Positions 6,637-15,115 of a DNA stretch of 15,217 bases are shown here, piece after piece (within the stretch, counting starts at the first letter, position 1; every line of letters begins with the position of its first letter). A program made the translations under genes and the position numbers. The notes under the pieces were generated by a model that worked only from the letters and a program-made list of their open reading frames with translations, did no database searches and had not been told where the DNA came from. This stretch comes from Alphaproteobacteria bacterium (GTDB taxonomy: Bacteria > Pseudomonadota > Alphaproteobacteria > UBA6615): assembly GCA_030831135.1 (NCBI GenBank), contig JAURLR010000046.1, positions 1 through 15,217 of the forward strand, given 5' to 3'.

Positions 6637-8412
6637 ATGACTTCACAACACGAGCTTTTTGATCGCGCTGCAGCCTTTGCCAAGGCGGGCCGCTTGGACG
6701 ACGCGTTCAAAACCTACCGCGCGATCCTGAAGAAAGATCCAGGCAACGACCAAGCGCGGTACCGATGCGCGGTGGTGGAACTGATGCGCAGCCGGTTCCG
6801 GGAAGGGGCAAAACTGCTTCGCGTCTGCCTGCAAACACAGCCGGACAATCCCGAGATTCTCTACAGCCTCGGGCGCGCCTGTCTGGCGCTGGGCGCGTAT
6901 GAAGACGCAACCGCACATCTTGTTCGGGCCACTGACAAGGCTCCCGATCGCGCGGATATCCGCTCCGCGCTGGGAGACGCGCATTTTCTGCAGGGCGCAT
7001 TGGAACCCGTATTGAAAATCCACCACGCAGCCAGCAACCTTTCGCCCGGTGATCCCCGGATCAAGGCCCATATGGCGAATGCCTATTCGCGCCTGGGAGA
7101 TTACGAGAAAGCGCTTTCTACCATCGAAGCTGCGCGGGCGATTGCCCCGGACAGGCCAGAGATCGCGTTCGCGCACGCCAATACGTTGCGCGCGAACGGA
7201 GACCTGGATACCGCGCACAACATTATCGATTCACTCATGGCCACTGCTCCAGATGATATCGCGTTGATCGCCTTCAAAGCCGAGATTCTGGATCGGTCCG
7301 GTGAAAGTCCAGCAGCAGCGAAACTGCTCGAGCCGCTACTGGACCGAGACCCGGTGCCCCATGCGCTCGCGCGGGCCTGCGGCCAGATTGCCATCAATGG
7401 AAAACAGGACGAATTGCCGCCTGCGCGTGTTTCAGCTCTTCTGGAAAAAGCCCTCCGGGCGCCGGGCCTGCATCGGTTCGAGCGGCGCGGCCTGATGTTC
7501 ATGCAGGCCGCCCTTCTCCAGAAACTGGGGAAACCGGCAGAAGCGTTTGCGGCTGTTGCCCGTGCCAATGCCACGGCGGGCGTTGTTTACGACGAGGATC
7601 AGGTCAACCAGCGCTTCGATCGGCTTCGGAACACCTTCTCGCTGGCGCGCCTGACCAAGCTGTCGCGTTCGACCGTGACGGACGCAACCCCGCTCTTCAT
7701 CGTCGGCATGCCGCGTTCGGGCACGACCCTTGTCGAACAGATCCTCGACAGCCACCCCAATGTGGCGGGCGGCGGCGAACTCAGCGGTATCCCCGGAGCT
7801 GCGCGCGCGCTTGCCGATTACCCTGATGGACTGGAAGGCCTGAACACCGACGATTTGAACGCCATAGCCCGCGACTATCTGGCAATGCTTCGGGACATCT
7901 CGGGCTCGTCGCGCTTTGTCACGGACAAGATGCCGATCAATGCCGAGCATCTCGGTTTCATCTGGCAGCTGTTCCCGCAGGCGCGCGTTATCCATTGCCA
8001 GCGGCATCCGCTGGCGATCGGCCTGTCCTGCTTTTTTCAGAATTTCCGTACCGGGAACGAGTTCACGTTTTCACTGGACGGCTTTGCCCATTATTACCGG
8101 CATTATCATGGGATGATGCAGCACTGGAAAGCGACGCTGAACCTCCCGATCCACGACCTGCACTACGAGCATATGGTGGCACAGCCGCGTGAAGGCATCG
8201 AAGGCCTGCTCAAATTCTGTGATCTGCCCTGGGACGATGCCTGTCTTGCCTTCGACAAGAACCAGCGATTTGTCGACACGCTCAGCTATGCCCAGGTGCG
8301 CCAGCCGCTGACCCACGAACCTTCGGCGCGCCACCTGAAATATGCGCAGGAACTCGCGCCCCTGGCCGAAGCCCTGGCCGACGAAATCGCACAATACGAA
8401 GCCGGGGCGTAA
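6637..8412 (+). CDS. TPR-repeat sulfotransferase fusion protein
   Basis: Predicted to transfer sulfate from PAPS to an unknown acceptor. 591 residues from the ATG at 6637; a GTG at 6622 is an alternative start, and neither has a clear Shine-Dalgarno sequence. The N-terminal half, to about residue 300, is built of tetratricopeptide units (for example AAAFAKAGRLDDAFKTYRAI, YSLGRACLALGAYEDATAHL, ANAYSRLGDYEKALSTIEAA). The C-terminal domain opens with the PAPS 5'-phosphosulfate loop GMPRSGTTL at 357-365, and a QRHPLAIGLSCF segment fits the 3'-phosphate region. This TPR-sulfotransferase arrangement is common in alphaproteobacteria, and the domain resembles the tyrosylprotein sulfotransferase class. 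There is no signal peptide or membrane segment, so it is probably cytosolic. It is convergent with the aminopeptidase gene, 7 nt apart. Confidence 0.88.
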   Translation: MTSQHELFDRAAAFAKAGRLDDAFKTYRAILKKDPGNDQARYRCAVVELMRSRFREGAKLLRVCLQTQPDNPEILYSLGRACLALGAYEDATAHLVRATDKAPDRADIRSALGDAHFLQGALEPVLKIHHAASNLSPGDPRIKAHMANAYSRLGDYEKALSTIEAARAIAPDRPEIAFAHANTLRANGDLDTAHNIIDSLMATAPDDIALIAFKAEILDRSGESPAAAKLLEPLLDRDPVPHALARACGQIAINGKQDELPPARVSALLEKALRAPGLHRFERRGLMFMQAALLQKLGKPAEAFAAVARANATAGVVYDEDQVNQRFDRLRNTFSLARLTKLSRSTVTDATPLFIVGMPRSGTTLVEQILDSHPNVAGGGELSGIPGAARALADYPDGLEGLNTDDLNAIARDYLAMLRDISGSSRFVTDKMPINAEHLGFIWQLFPQARVIHCQRHPLAIGLSCFFQNFRTGNEFTFSLDGFAHYYRHYHGMMQHWKATLNLPIHDLHYEHMVAQPREGIEGLLKFCDLPWDDACLAFDKNQRFVDTLSYAQVRQPLTHEPSARHLKYAQELAPLAEALADEIAQYEAGA

Positions 8413-8419
8413 CGGCCGC

Positions 8420-9796
8420 TTAACGCCCGAACCGGTCCTCGATCATCGCGAAGGCCGCGCGCAAGCCCTGAGCCTCACCACCCGTCGGACGTCCGGGCGG
8501 GCTGCCGAGGTTCCAGGCCATGATATCGAAATGCGCCCACGGCACATCGTCATCGACGAATTCCTGCAGAAACAGGGCCGCCGTGATCGCGCCCCCGAAC
8601 GGGCCATCGCCTGCGCTGGAAACATCCGCCACCTTGCTTTCGATCAGGGACCGGTAGGGCTTGTGGAGCGGCAGGCGCCAGACCGGGTCCGCCGTGGCGG
8701 CGGCGTGTTTCTCAAGGTCTCCATAGAGCTTGTCATCATTGGCAAAAACAGCGGCTATATCCGTGCCCAAGGCGATACGCGCCGCGCCGGTCAGGGTCGC
8801 AAAATCCAGCAGAAGATCGGGCTTTTCCGAACTCGCTTCCGCCAGACAATCGCCAATCACGAGGCGTCCTTCGGCATCCGTGTTGGCATTTTCGACCGTG
8901 ATCCCTTTGCGCGTCTTGAGCACGTCCCAGGGGCGATAGGCATTACCGGCCACCGCGTTCTCGACCGCACCGATCAGCACCCGCAGACGCACGGGAAGTT
9001 TGGCCGCCATGATCAGCTGGCCCAGCGCCAGCGCATGGGCGGCACCACCCATATCCTTTTTCATACGCAGCATTCCGGCTGCGGGTTTCAGATCCAGCCC
9101 GCCGGTATCGAAGCAAACCCCCTTGCCGACCAGCGTGACCCGCGGTCCCTTGTCGCCCCAGCGCAGATCAATAAGACGCGGATCGTCGTCAGACGCCCGT
9201 CCCACCATATGGATCATCGGGTAGTTGGCCTTCAGAAGGGCATCGCCTACCGTGACCTGAACCTTCGCCTTGAATTTGCGGCCCACCTTCCGGGCTTCGT
9301 CGGCCAGTTCCGAGGGCCCCAGATCTTCGGCGGGAATATTGATCAGGTCGCGAACCAGCGTCGTGGCATTGAGCATATTCGTGACGCGCGTACGATCCGC
9401 TTCGCCCGGCCAGACCAGATCCGGCGGGGTGATGCGCGGCTTGCGATAATGGGTGAACTCATAGGCCGCCAGACCCCAGCCCTGCGCCGCATCATTGGCG
9501 GCTTTCTTGGAAAGCCGCCCGGCGATCCGATAACTTCCCTGGGGCAACTGACCGGCCAGTCGGCTCCAGGACCACATATCGGTGTCATCACTGGTCACGA
9601 AAACCACGGTGTCCACGCCCCCCTTGTCGGACGGCATCAGCACACTGGCACCGGCCTTCCCGGAAAAACCCGTCCCCTTGAGCCAGGCTTGCTGGGATTT
9701 GGGCAGGGCTTTGCGCCAGGCCTCCACGCGATCAACAGCCAGCACCGTAATCGAAACAGTATCCTTGCGTGCACGTGCGATGAGATTATGGGCCAC
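8420..9796 (-). CDS. Leucyl aminopeptidase family protein (peptidase M17)
   Basis: Cytosolic two-metal exopeptidase that removes N-terminal residues from peptides. From the chosen GTG at 9796 it has 458 residues. The metal and catalytic residues of M17 are all present: Lys225 and Asp230 (GKGVCFDTGG), Asp248 (KKDMGG), and Asp307 and Glu309 with Arg311 (NTDAEGRL, the family signature). The short N-terminal domain is like that of the alphaproteobacterial PepB-like group rather than E. coli PepA. The frame continues upstream to a GTG at 9928, but that part is Arg/Cys-rich and not family-like, whereas the GTG at 9796 has GAGGA about 7 nt upstream. The true start remains uncertain. Confidence 0.9.
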   Translation of the reverse strand: MAHNLIARARKDTVSITVLAVDRVEAWRKALPKSQQAWLKGTGFSGKAGASVLMPSDKGGVDTVVFVTSDDTDMWSWSRLAGQLPQGSYRIAGRLSKKAANDAAQGWGLAAYEFTHYRKPRITPPDLVWPGEADRTRVTNMLNATTLVRDLINIPAEDLGPSELADEARKVGRKFKAKVQVTVGDALLKANYPMIHMVGRASDDDPRLIDLRWGDKGPRVTLVGKGVCFDTGGLDLKPAAGMLRMKKDMGGAAHALALGQLIMAAKLPVRLRVLIGAVENAVAGNAYRPWDVLKTRKGITVENANTDAEGRLVIGDCLAEASSEKPDLLLDFATLTGAARIALGTDIAAVFANDDKLYGDLEKHAAATADPVWRLPLHKPYRSLIESKVADVSSAGDGPFGGAITAALFLQEFVDDDVPWAHFDIMAWNLGSPPGRPTGGEAQGLRAAFAMIEDRFGR

Positions 9797-9942
9797 AGTC
9801 AGGTCCTCGGAGGTTTTGTAGATTTGAACGTCAAGACAGCCGGACTCTGCCCGAGCCTTGCCACACCTGCAACGCCTGCCTATCCCCTTCAAACTTTGGA
9901 TGGAAACAACTAATCTCCGCCATCGCACAACAGGGACACATC

Positions 9943-10356
9943 ATGACAATCAAGGACGACGACCTGATCGGCGCATGGGCGCTCGAAGAAATGTATGCTG
10001 AAGCCGAGGACGGCACCCGCACCCATCCCATGGGCCGCGATGCCGGCGGGATGATCATGTACACGCCCGACCACCATATGTCGGCGATCGTTCACTTTGC
10101 CGATCGCTTCCTCCCGGCAGATCGCGCGAGCGATGAAGAACGGTCGGAGGCCTTCTCGACCTATTTCAACTATGCTGGCACATGGTCACTGGACGGTGAT
10201 TCAGTGACCCATAAGCTGATCCACGCGCTGGACCCCAACATGGTGGGCATGTCCCTGACGCGCGAGATCGAGCACGAAGGCGCCCGTATGGTGTTCAGCG
10301 GGTTCGGGCCCGATGGCGTGACCAAGCAGGTCATCATCTGGAAACGGGCCGGCTAG
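9943..10356 (+). CDS. Lipocalin-like domain protein
   Basis: 137 residues. The pattern LIGAWALEEMY...GMIMYTPDHHMSAIVHF...YAGTWSLDGDSVTHKLIHALDPNMVG...RMVFSG fits the lipocalin-like family (PF13924), a beta-barrel fold usually found in small bacterial proteins of unknown ligand. There is no signal peptide, so it is probably cytosolic. AGGGAC (9932-9937) lies 5 nt upstream of the ATG. It is divergent from the aminopeptidase, with about 145 nt between starts, and is followed in the same direction by a YfcG-like glutathione transferase, 121 nt on. Ligand and function are unknown; the assignment rests on the fold signature only. Confidence 0.8.
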   Translation: MTIKDDDLIGAWALEEMYAEAEDGTRTHPMGRDAGGMIMYTPDHHMSAIVHFADRFLPADRASDEERSEAFSTYFNYAGTWSLDGDSVTHKLIHALDPNMVGMSLTREIEHEGARMVFSGFGPDGVTKQVIIWKRAG

Positions 10357-10403
10357 AGGCCGCCTGTTCCGAAACCCACATAAAACTTGTGATTGTCGGG
10401 CGA

Positions 10404-10432
10404 TTGACCGTACCGGGCACGGCCAATAGGTT
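10404..10432 (+). promoter_or_regulatory. Candidate sigma-70-type promoter for the YfcG-like gene
   Basis: TTGACC (10404-10409) and TAGGTT (10427-10432) are separated by 17 nt, about 45 nt upstream of the start codon. The -35 matches well and the -10 only partly. There is no supporting transcript evidence. Confidence 0.35.
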
Positions 10433-10477
10433 CGCCCCAATATCCAAGTTCCATGAACGAGAGAGAAGAGGTCGCCG

Positions 10478-11113
10478 ATGATCGAATTTTACACATGGTT
10501 TACCCCGAACGGCCGCAAGGTCGCGATCCTGCTCGAAGAGCTCGGGATTGAGTACAACACCCACTCGGTCAATATCGGCAAGGACGAGCAGTTCGATCCG
10601 GAGTTCCTGAAAATCTCGCCGAACAACAAGATCCCGGCCATCCTCGACACCGACAACAATTATCCATTGTTCGAGACCGGCGCGATCCTGCTGTATCTCG
10701 CCGAGAAGCACGGCAAGTTCCTCAACACCAAGGACCGCGATGCCTATTGGCGGACGATGGAATGGCTGATGTGGCAGATGGGCGGCTTCGGTCCGATCCT
10801 CGGCCAGGTCCATCACTTCACCAAGTACAATCCCGGCAAGTCCGACTATGCCCAGGAGCGTTACGAGACCGAGGCGCGTCGTCTCTATCGTGTGCTCAAT
10901 GAGCGCCTGGAAGGCCGCGATTTCATTGTTGATGACTACTCGATCGCCGATATGGCCTGCTGGCCCTGGGCGGCCCGCCACAACTGGCAGGAAATCGACC
11001 TGAACGACTATCCCAATGTACGCCGCTGGTACATGACCATGCTCGACCGCCCGGCGGTCCAGCGCGCCTGGAACATTCCCGAGAACGATCAGCCGCTGCC
11101 GATCCCCGAGTAG
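10478..11113 (+). CDS. yfcG: Glutathione S-transferase, YfcG/Ure2p-like (disulfide-bond reductase type)
   Basis: 211 residues. The TPNGRK segment (9-14) with Asn11, SPNNKIPAI (47-55), FETGAILLYLAEK (65-77) and WQMGGFGPILGQVHHF (99-114) follow E. coli YfcG closely. In that family Asn replaces the usual Ser/Tyr/Cys, and the enzyme reduces disulfides with glutathione and shows peroxidase activity; the same is likely here. Cytosolic. AAGAGG precedes the ATG at 10478 by about 8 nt. A probable own promoter is at 10404-10432 and a strong intrinsic terminator follows the gene. It belongs to a different subfamily from the GstB-like enzyme at 2442-3062, so the two are not recent duplicates. Confidence 0.93.
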   Translation: MIEFYTWFTPNGRKVAILLEELGIEYNTHSVNIGKDEQFDPEFLKISPNNKIPAILDTDNNYPLFETGAILLYLAEKHGKFLNTKDRDAYWRTMEWLMWQMGGFGPILGQVHHFTKYNPGKSDYAQERYETEARRLYRVLNERLEGRDFIVDDYSIADMACWPWAARHNWQEIDLNDYPNVRRWYMTMLDRPAVQRAWNIPENDQPLPIPE

Positions 11114-11137
11114 TTCCCACGAACCTTGCAAATTCCC

Positions 11138-11165
11138 AACCGGCGCCCCCTGTGGCGCCGGTTTT
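11138..11165 (+). terminator. Rho-independent terminator after the YfcG-like gene
   Basis: A perfect 10-bp stem AACCGGCGCC/GGCGCCGGTT (11138-11147 and 11154-11163) with a 6-nt loop is followed by further T residues. It lies 24 nt after the stop and between convergent genes. It may also slow transcription from the DUF934 side, but that side has no T-run. Confidence 0.85.
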
Positions 11166-11195
11166 CGTTCGGACGTCAAACCCGCGACAACAAAC

Positions 11196-11717
11196 TCAGC
11201 CGCAGGTGCCGTTCGAGAACGCCTTAGAAGGGTGGTTGCGCAATGCTGCCGCAGATGCCCGGCGGTCTGCAGCCGTCTGATAGACAGCGCTGATATCACG
11301 AAAAGCCTTGAGTGCCTTCGCGGCATCGGTCCGCCCGGCATATTCAAAGCTGTCGAAACCGCACCGCTCCATCAGCGGCAATTGATCCCGCAGAACGTTT
11401 CCGACCGCGCGCAATTCGCCCGTGAAACCGTAGCGTTCGCGCAACAGCCGCGCGGTCGAGTACCCGCGTCCATCCCGGAAGGTCGCGAAGGGGACGGCGA
11501 TCAGGTCGAGACGGACAATATCGTCCGCGACAACCTCGGGACCGTCTCCGCTCTCGAGTTCGACCCCGATCGGTGCATTGCGGCCCGCCAGGACCGCGCG
11601 ATCCTTGCGCCAGCGCGCAATCGAAACAATCGCACCGCCCTCCGCGGGCACTGCAGATTCATCATCGATACGGACCCAATGATCCTCGGTAATCTCGCGA
11701 TTCTTAATCAGTGCCAT
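11196..11717 (-). CDS. DUF934-family sulfur-assimilation accessory protein
   Basis: 173 residues; the family (COG3749) is routinely encoded with sulfite reductase and phosphoadenylylsulfate reductase genes, and no activity is established. The conserved block VPFATFRDGRGYSTARLLRE (75-94) and a downstream VLRDQLPLMERCGFDSF are visible. The start is the ATG at 11717, preceded by AAGGAGG; it overlaps the cysI stop by 14 nt, so translation is probably coupled. The frame is open beyond 11717, but that extension is antisense-like to no conserved sequence and only reads inside cysI. It is the last gene of the operon and convergent with the YfcG-like gene and its terminator. In many relatives cysH lies beside it; here it does not. 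Confidence 0.9.
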   Translation of the reverse strand: MALIKNREITEDHWVRIDDESAVPAEGGAIVSIARWRKDRAVLAGRNAPIGVELESGDGPEVVADDIVRLDLIAVPFATFRDGRGYSTARLLRERYGFTGELRAVGNVLRDQLPLMERCGFDSFEYAGRTDAAKALKAFRDISAVYQTAADRRASAAALRNHPSKAFSNGTCG

Positions 11718-13359
11718 AGAGGGCCTCCTTGAACGGGGTCTTGCCGACCCGGCGGTAGGTGTCGAGGAAACGTTCCCCATCGGTGCGGATGTCCAGATAG
11801 GTATCGACAAGCGTTTCCACCGCATCGACCACCTTGTCATAGGGGAATGCCGGTCCGACGATATCGCCCACCGAAGCATCTTCGGCGCCGCTGCCACCCA
11901 GGGTGATCTGGTAGTATTCCTCGCCCTTCCGGTCGACGCCCAGAATGCCGATATGACCGGCATGATGATGCCCGCACGCATTGATGCAGCCGGAAATCTT
12001 CAGCTTCAGTTCCCCGATATTGTGTTGACGATCCAGATCGGCGAACCGCTCGCTGATCTGCTGCGCGACGGGAATCGAACGGGCATTGGCCAGTGCGCAG
12101 TAATCCATGCCTGGACAGGCGATCATGTCGCTGATCTCGCCCAGATTGGGCGTATCGAGATCGTAGGATTTGAGCGTCTGCCAAAGCGCGTAGAGATCAT
12201 CCGCGCGGACATGGGGCAGAACCAGATTTTGCTCATGGGTGACACGAATTTCTGAGAAACTGAACCGGTCCGCCAGCGCCGCGACGGCATCCATCTGTTC
12301 CGAGGATGCATCGCCGGGAATTCCACCAATCGGCTTGAGCGAGATATTTGCAATCCGATAGCCGGTGACCTTGTGGGGGGCAACATTGGTCTCGACCCAA
12401 CGGGCGAAGTTGCGGTCATCTCTCAACTGGAGGCGCAGCTGTGCTTCGGCGTCAGCACTGGCGCGATAGCGCGGCGGCCGGAAGAAATCGGCAATCCGCT
12501 GCTTCTCCCCGGCGGCCAGGTCGACCGCTGTGTCACGGATTTGCGCCCACTCGGCCTCGACCATTTCGGTGAAGGTTTCTGCACCGGTCTCATGCACCTG
12601 GATCTTGATGCGCGCCTTGTACATGTTGTCACGTCGGCCCAGTTGATTGTAGACCCGCAGCGCGGCCTCCAGATAGGACAACAGATGCCGTTCGGGCAGG
12701 AAATCCCGGATGGTCGGTCCGACGAAGGGTGTACGCCCCAGCCCGCCACCGATGATGACCTCGAACCCGAGCTCACCGGCCCCATTGCGTTTGGCAATCA
12801 GACCGATGTCGTGAAACCTGACGGCCGCGCGGTCGATTTCGCTGCCGGTCACCGCAATCTTGAACTTGCGTGGCAGATAGGTGAATTCGGGATGCAGGGT
12901 CGACCACTGACGGATGATTTCGGCGTAGATGCGCGGATCAACGACCTCGTCAGCCGCCACCCCGGCAAACTGATCTGCCGTCACATTACGGATGCAATTG
13001 CCGCTCGTTTGCAGGGCATGCATCTGGACGCTGGCCAGTTCCGCCAATATGTCGGGCAAGTCCTCAAGTTTGGGCCAGTTGAACTGGAGGTTCTGACGGG
13101 TGGTGAAGTGCCCGTAATTGCGATCATACTTTTTCGCAATCCAGGCGAGCTTGCGCATCTGCTCCGAGGACAGCGTGCCATAGGGAATGGCAACCCGGAG
13201 CATATAGGCATGGAGCTGGAGATAGACGCCGTTCATCAGGCGGAGGGGCTTGAACTCGTCTTCCGAAAGCTCTCCGGTCATCCTCCGGTTCACCTGATCG
13301 CGGAACTGGATTACCCGTTCGTCGACGAGGGATTGGTCGATTTCGTCATACATGTACAT
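11704..13359 (-). CDS. cysI: Sulfite/nitrite reductase hemoprotein, CysI-like
   Basis: Six-electron reduction of sulfite to sulfide, or nitrite to ammonia, with siroheme and a 4Fe-4S cluster; cytosolic. 551 residues, typical length. The cofactor cysteines are Cys415 and Cys421 (ACPGMDYC) and Cys458 and Cys462 (SGCINAC), the C-x5-C/C-x3-C pattern. GHFTTRQNLQFNW (83-95) and SGNCIRNVT (119-127) carry anion and siroheme contacts. The electron donor (CysJ flavoprotein or ferredoxin) is not encoded here. The sulfite role is inferred from the neighbours cysG, DUF2849 and DUF934. AAGGAAG lies about 8 nt upstream of the ATG at 13359; the second ATG at 13353 is possible. It ends inside the DUF934 start. 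Confidence 0.92.
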   Translation of the reverse strand: MYMYDEIDQSLVDERVIQFRDQVNRRMTGELSEDEFKPLRLMNGVYLQLHAYMLRVAIPYGTLSSEQMRKLAWIAKKYDRNYGHFTTRQNLQFNWPKLEDLPDILAELASVQMHALQTSGNCIRNVTADQFAGVAADEVVDPRIYAEIIRQWSTLHPEFTYLPRKFKIAVTGSEIDRAAVRFHDIGLIAKRNGAGELGFEVIIGGGLGRTPFVGPTIRDFLPERHLLSYLEAALRVYNQLGRRDNMYKARIKIQVHETGAETFTEMVEAEWAQIRDTAVDLAAGEKQRIADFFRPPRYRASADAEAQLRLQLRDDRNFARWVETNVAPHKVTGYRIANISLKPIGGIPGDASSEQMDAVAALADRFSFSEIRVTHEQNLVLPHVRADDLYALWQTLKSYDLDTPNLGEISDMIACPGMDYCALANARSIPVAQQISERFADLDRQHNIGELKLKISGCINACGHHHAGHIGILGVDRKGEEYYQITLGGSGAEDASVGDIVGPAFPYDKVVDAVETLVDTYLDIRTDGERFLDTYRRVGKTPFKEALYGTD

Positions 13360-13371
13360 GGTCTGGCTTCC

Positions 13372-13683
13372 TTATGCGTCCGCGCCCGGGACGTAGTTCT
13401 GCTTGCTGAGATCGGCTCGAACACTCGGCCCGGTGGCCCGGATAAATTCGCGGTACTTCGTCGGTCGGATTTCACCACCGACCACGGCAACCTCAATGAG
13501 ATACAGATCGACGATCTTCTGATCGGAGACAGCCTGCGTAGCCCGGGTGAGCAGCGCATTCACCGATCCCTCATCTCCGGCGACTTCGCTGACCTCGATA
13601 TCCTCCGACCAGGTGTCGTCAGCCACCAGATAAACAACCAGGCCGTCGTTAAGACGGTTTGCGGATAAGACTTGTTGCGACAT
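13372..13683 (-). CDS. DUF2849-family protein
   Basis: 103 residues, with conserved SQQVLSANRLNDGLVVYLV at the start. This alphaproteobacterial family is nearly always placed between cysG and cysI; its role is not established, but the placement suggests help with siroheme loading or sulfite reductase assembly. The start is the ATG at 13683, with TAGGAG about 8 nt upstream; the frame is open beyond it (to 13761), but that part overlaps cysG and is not family-like. It is 10 nt from cysG and 12 nt from cysI, so all are likely co-transcribed. No cysteines and no signal peptide are seen. Soluble, probably cytosolic. Confidence 0.87.
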   Translation of the reverse strand: MSQQVLSANRLNDGLVVYLVADDTWSEDIEVSEVAGDEGSVNALLTRATQAVSDQKIVDLYLIEVAVVGGEIRPTKYREFIRATGPSVRADLSKQNYVPGADA

Positions 13684-13693
13684 CAAATTGCTC

Positions 13694-15115
13694 CTAGCTC
13701 GCCTGTGCTTCGGCCCGTGCAACGTGACCAAGCGCGGCATCCGCGAGTGCGGCCACTTCACCGATCACGATCAGGGCGGGCGCCCCGACTCTCGCCGTGC
13801 GGACGATGTCGGGAATGGTTGAAAGGGTTCCGGTCAAGACCCGCTCGTTTTTGCGGGTTCCGTTCTCGATGATCGCAACCGGCGTATCGGGGGACCGGCC
13901 ATGCGCTATCAGATTTGCGGCCAGAGCCCCGGCGCGGGACAGGCCCATATAGACAACGGCCGTGTGCCGCGGCTGGGCCAGCGCCTGCCAGTCCACATCC
14001 GGCTCACCATCGACCCCATGGCCGGTGACAAAGGTGACGGCGGAAGCGTGGTCGCGATGGGTGAGCGGCAGGCCCGCTGAGGCCGCGCAGCCGGTGGCCG
14101 CCGTGATCCCCGGCACAATCGAGGTTTCCACATTTGCCGCACGCAGGGCCTCAAGCTCCTCGCCCCCGCGGCCGAAGACAAACGGATCGCCGCCCTTGAG
14201 GCGCACAACGCGTTTGCCCGCTCGCGCATGGGCGATCAGCAAATCATTGATGCCCTCCTGAGGCACCGAATGGTTGGACATCGCCTTGCCGACATAAATC
14301 CGCTGCGCATCGCGACGGGCAAGATCGAGAATTCCCGCGCCTACCAAACGGTCGTGGATCACGACATCGGCATCCTGCAACGCGCGCAAGGCCTTGATGG
14401 TGAGAAGCTCCGGGTCACCCGGCCCGGCCCCCACGATTGTCACGTGCCCGCCCAATAGCGCTGGTGAATTGTTGTGATTGGACAACGGCCGATTGATTAT
14501 TGAAACCATCGCCTCCCGTGCCCGGCTCTCATGACCCGCCAGAACGTCCCGTGCGATTTGACCGTCGAGGACCTCTTCCCAGAACCGGCGGCGGTCCTCG
14601 AACGAACCGATCTTCGCCTTCACCGCGCTGCGGAAACTGCGAAGAAAATCGGCTAGTCTTCCCAGATTGGCCGGGAGCAGGGTTTCGATCTTCTCGCGCA
14701 GACGGCGGGCGAGCACCGGAGAGGCTCCATCGCTCGAAACAGCGACGGTCACGGGGCCGCGATCCACAATCGATGGAACAATGAATGTCGAGAGTTCGGG
14801 CCGGTCGACGATATTGACCGGCACACGATACTCTTCCGCCGCCCGGGCGATCTGACGGTCGACCGCGTCGATACCGGTCGCGCCGATCACAATCGACATT
14901 CCGTAAACATCCAGTTCCCGGAAACTCCGGCGTTCGATCCGAAAACCCTGATTTGCCTCCAGCGCAATCAGGTCTTCCGCAGCTTCAGATACGACGACGG
15001 TCAGATCGGCACCCGCCGCGATCAACAACCGCGCCTTCGCCACAGCAGCCTCGCCACTCCCGACAAGAAGAACCGGCTTGCCGCGCACACGCAGGAAAAT
15101 GGGAAAATTGTTAAT
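13694..15115 (-). CDS. cysG: Siroheme synthase CysG (precorrin-2 dehydrogenase/ferrochelatase + uroporphyrinogen-III methyltransferase)
   Basis: Makes siroheme from uroporphyrinogen III in two domains. Counting from GTG 15088 (464 residues), the N-terminal Rossmann part has VGSGEAAVAKARLL (9-22) and Asp95 (IVDRPEL) as the dehydrogenase/chelatase residue. The C-terminal methyltransferase has GAGPGDPELLT (220-230) and RLKGGDPFVFGRGGEE (296-311). The family sequence NNFPIFLRVRGKPVLLVG continues upstream of that GTG, and the ATT at 15115 aligns with E. coli Met1, which also puts the Asp and Ser at 104 and 128 as in enterobacterial CysG. The GTG lacks a ribosome-binding site; AGGA lies 10 nt before the ATT. 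The start is therefore probably AUU, or an indel has spoiled a nearby ATG (15122-15120, followed at once by TAA). First gene of the operon. Confidence 0.93.
   Translation of the reverse strand: MNNFPIFLRVRGKPVLLVGSGEAAVAKARLLIAAGADLTVVVSEAAEDLIALEANQGFRIERRSFRELDVYGMSIVIGATGIDAVDRQIARAAEEYRVPVNIVDRPELSTFIVPSIVDRGPVTVAVSSDGASPVLARRLREKIETLLPANLGRLADFLRSFRSAVKAKIGSFEDRRRFWEEVLDGQIARDVLAGHESRAREAMVSIINRPLSNHNNSPALLGGHVTIVGAGPGDPELLTIKALRALQDADVVIHDRLVGAGILDLARRDAQRIYVGKAMSNHSVPQEGINDLLIAHARAGKRVVRLKGGDPFVFGRGGEELEALRAANVETSIVPGITAATGCAASAGLPLTHRDHASAVTFVTGHGVDGEPDVDWQALAQPRHTAVVYMGLSRAGALAANLIAHGRSPDTPVAIIENGTRKNERVLTGTLSTIPDIVRTARVGAPALIVIGEVAALADAALGHVARAEAQAS

Noticed and set aside
8342..9913. 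523-codon open frame on + strand
   Set aside because: Antisense shadow of the M17 aminopeptidase, which carries all the metal ligands.
10334..11347. 337-codon open frame on - strand
   Set aside because: Antisense to the YfcG-like gene and crosses its terminator.
12373..13668. 431-codon open frame on + strand
   Set aside because: Antisense to cysI and DUF2849, which are intact and recognisable; composition is a shadow of the GC-rich codons.
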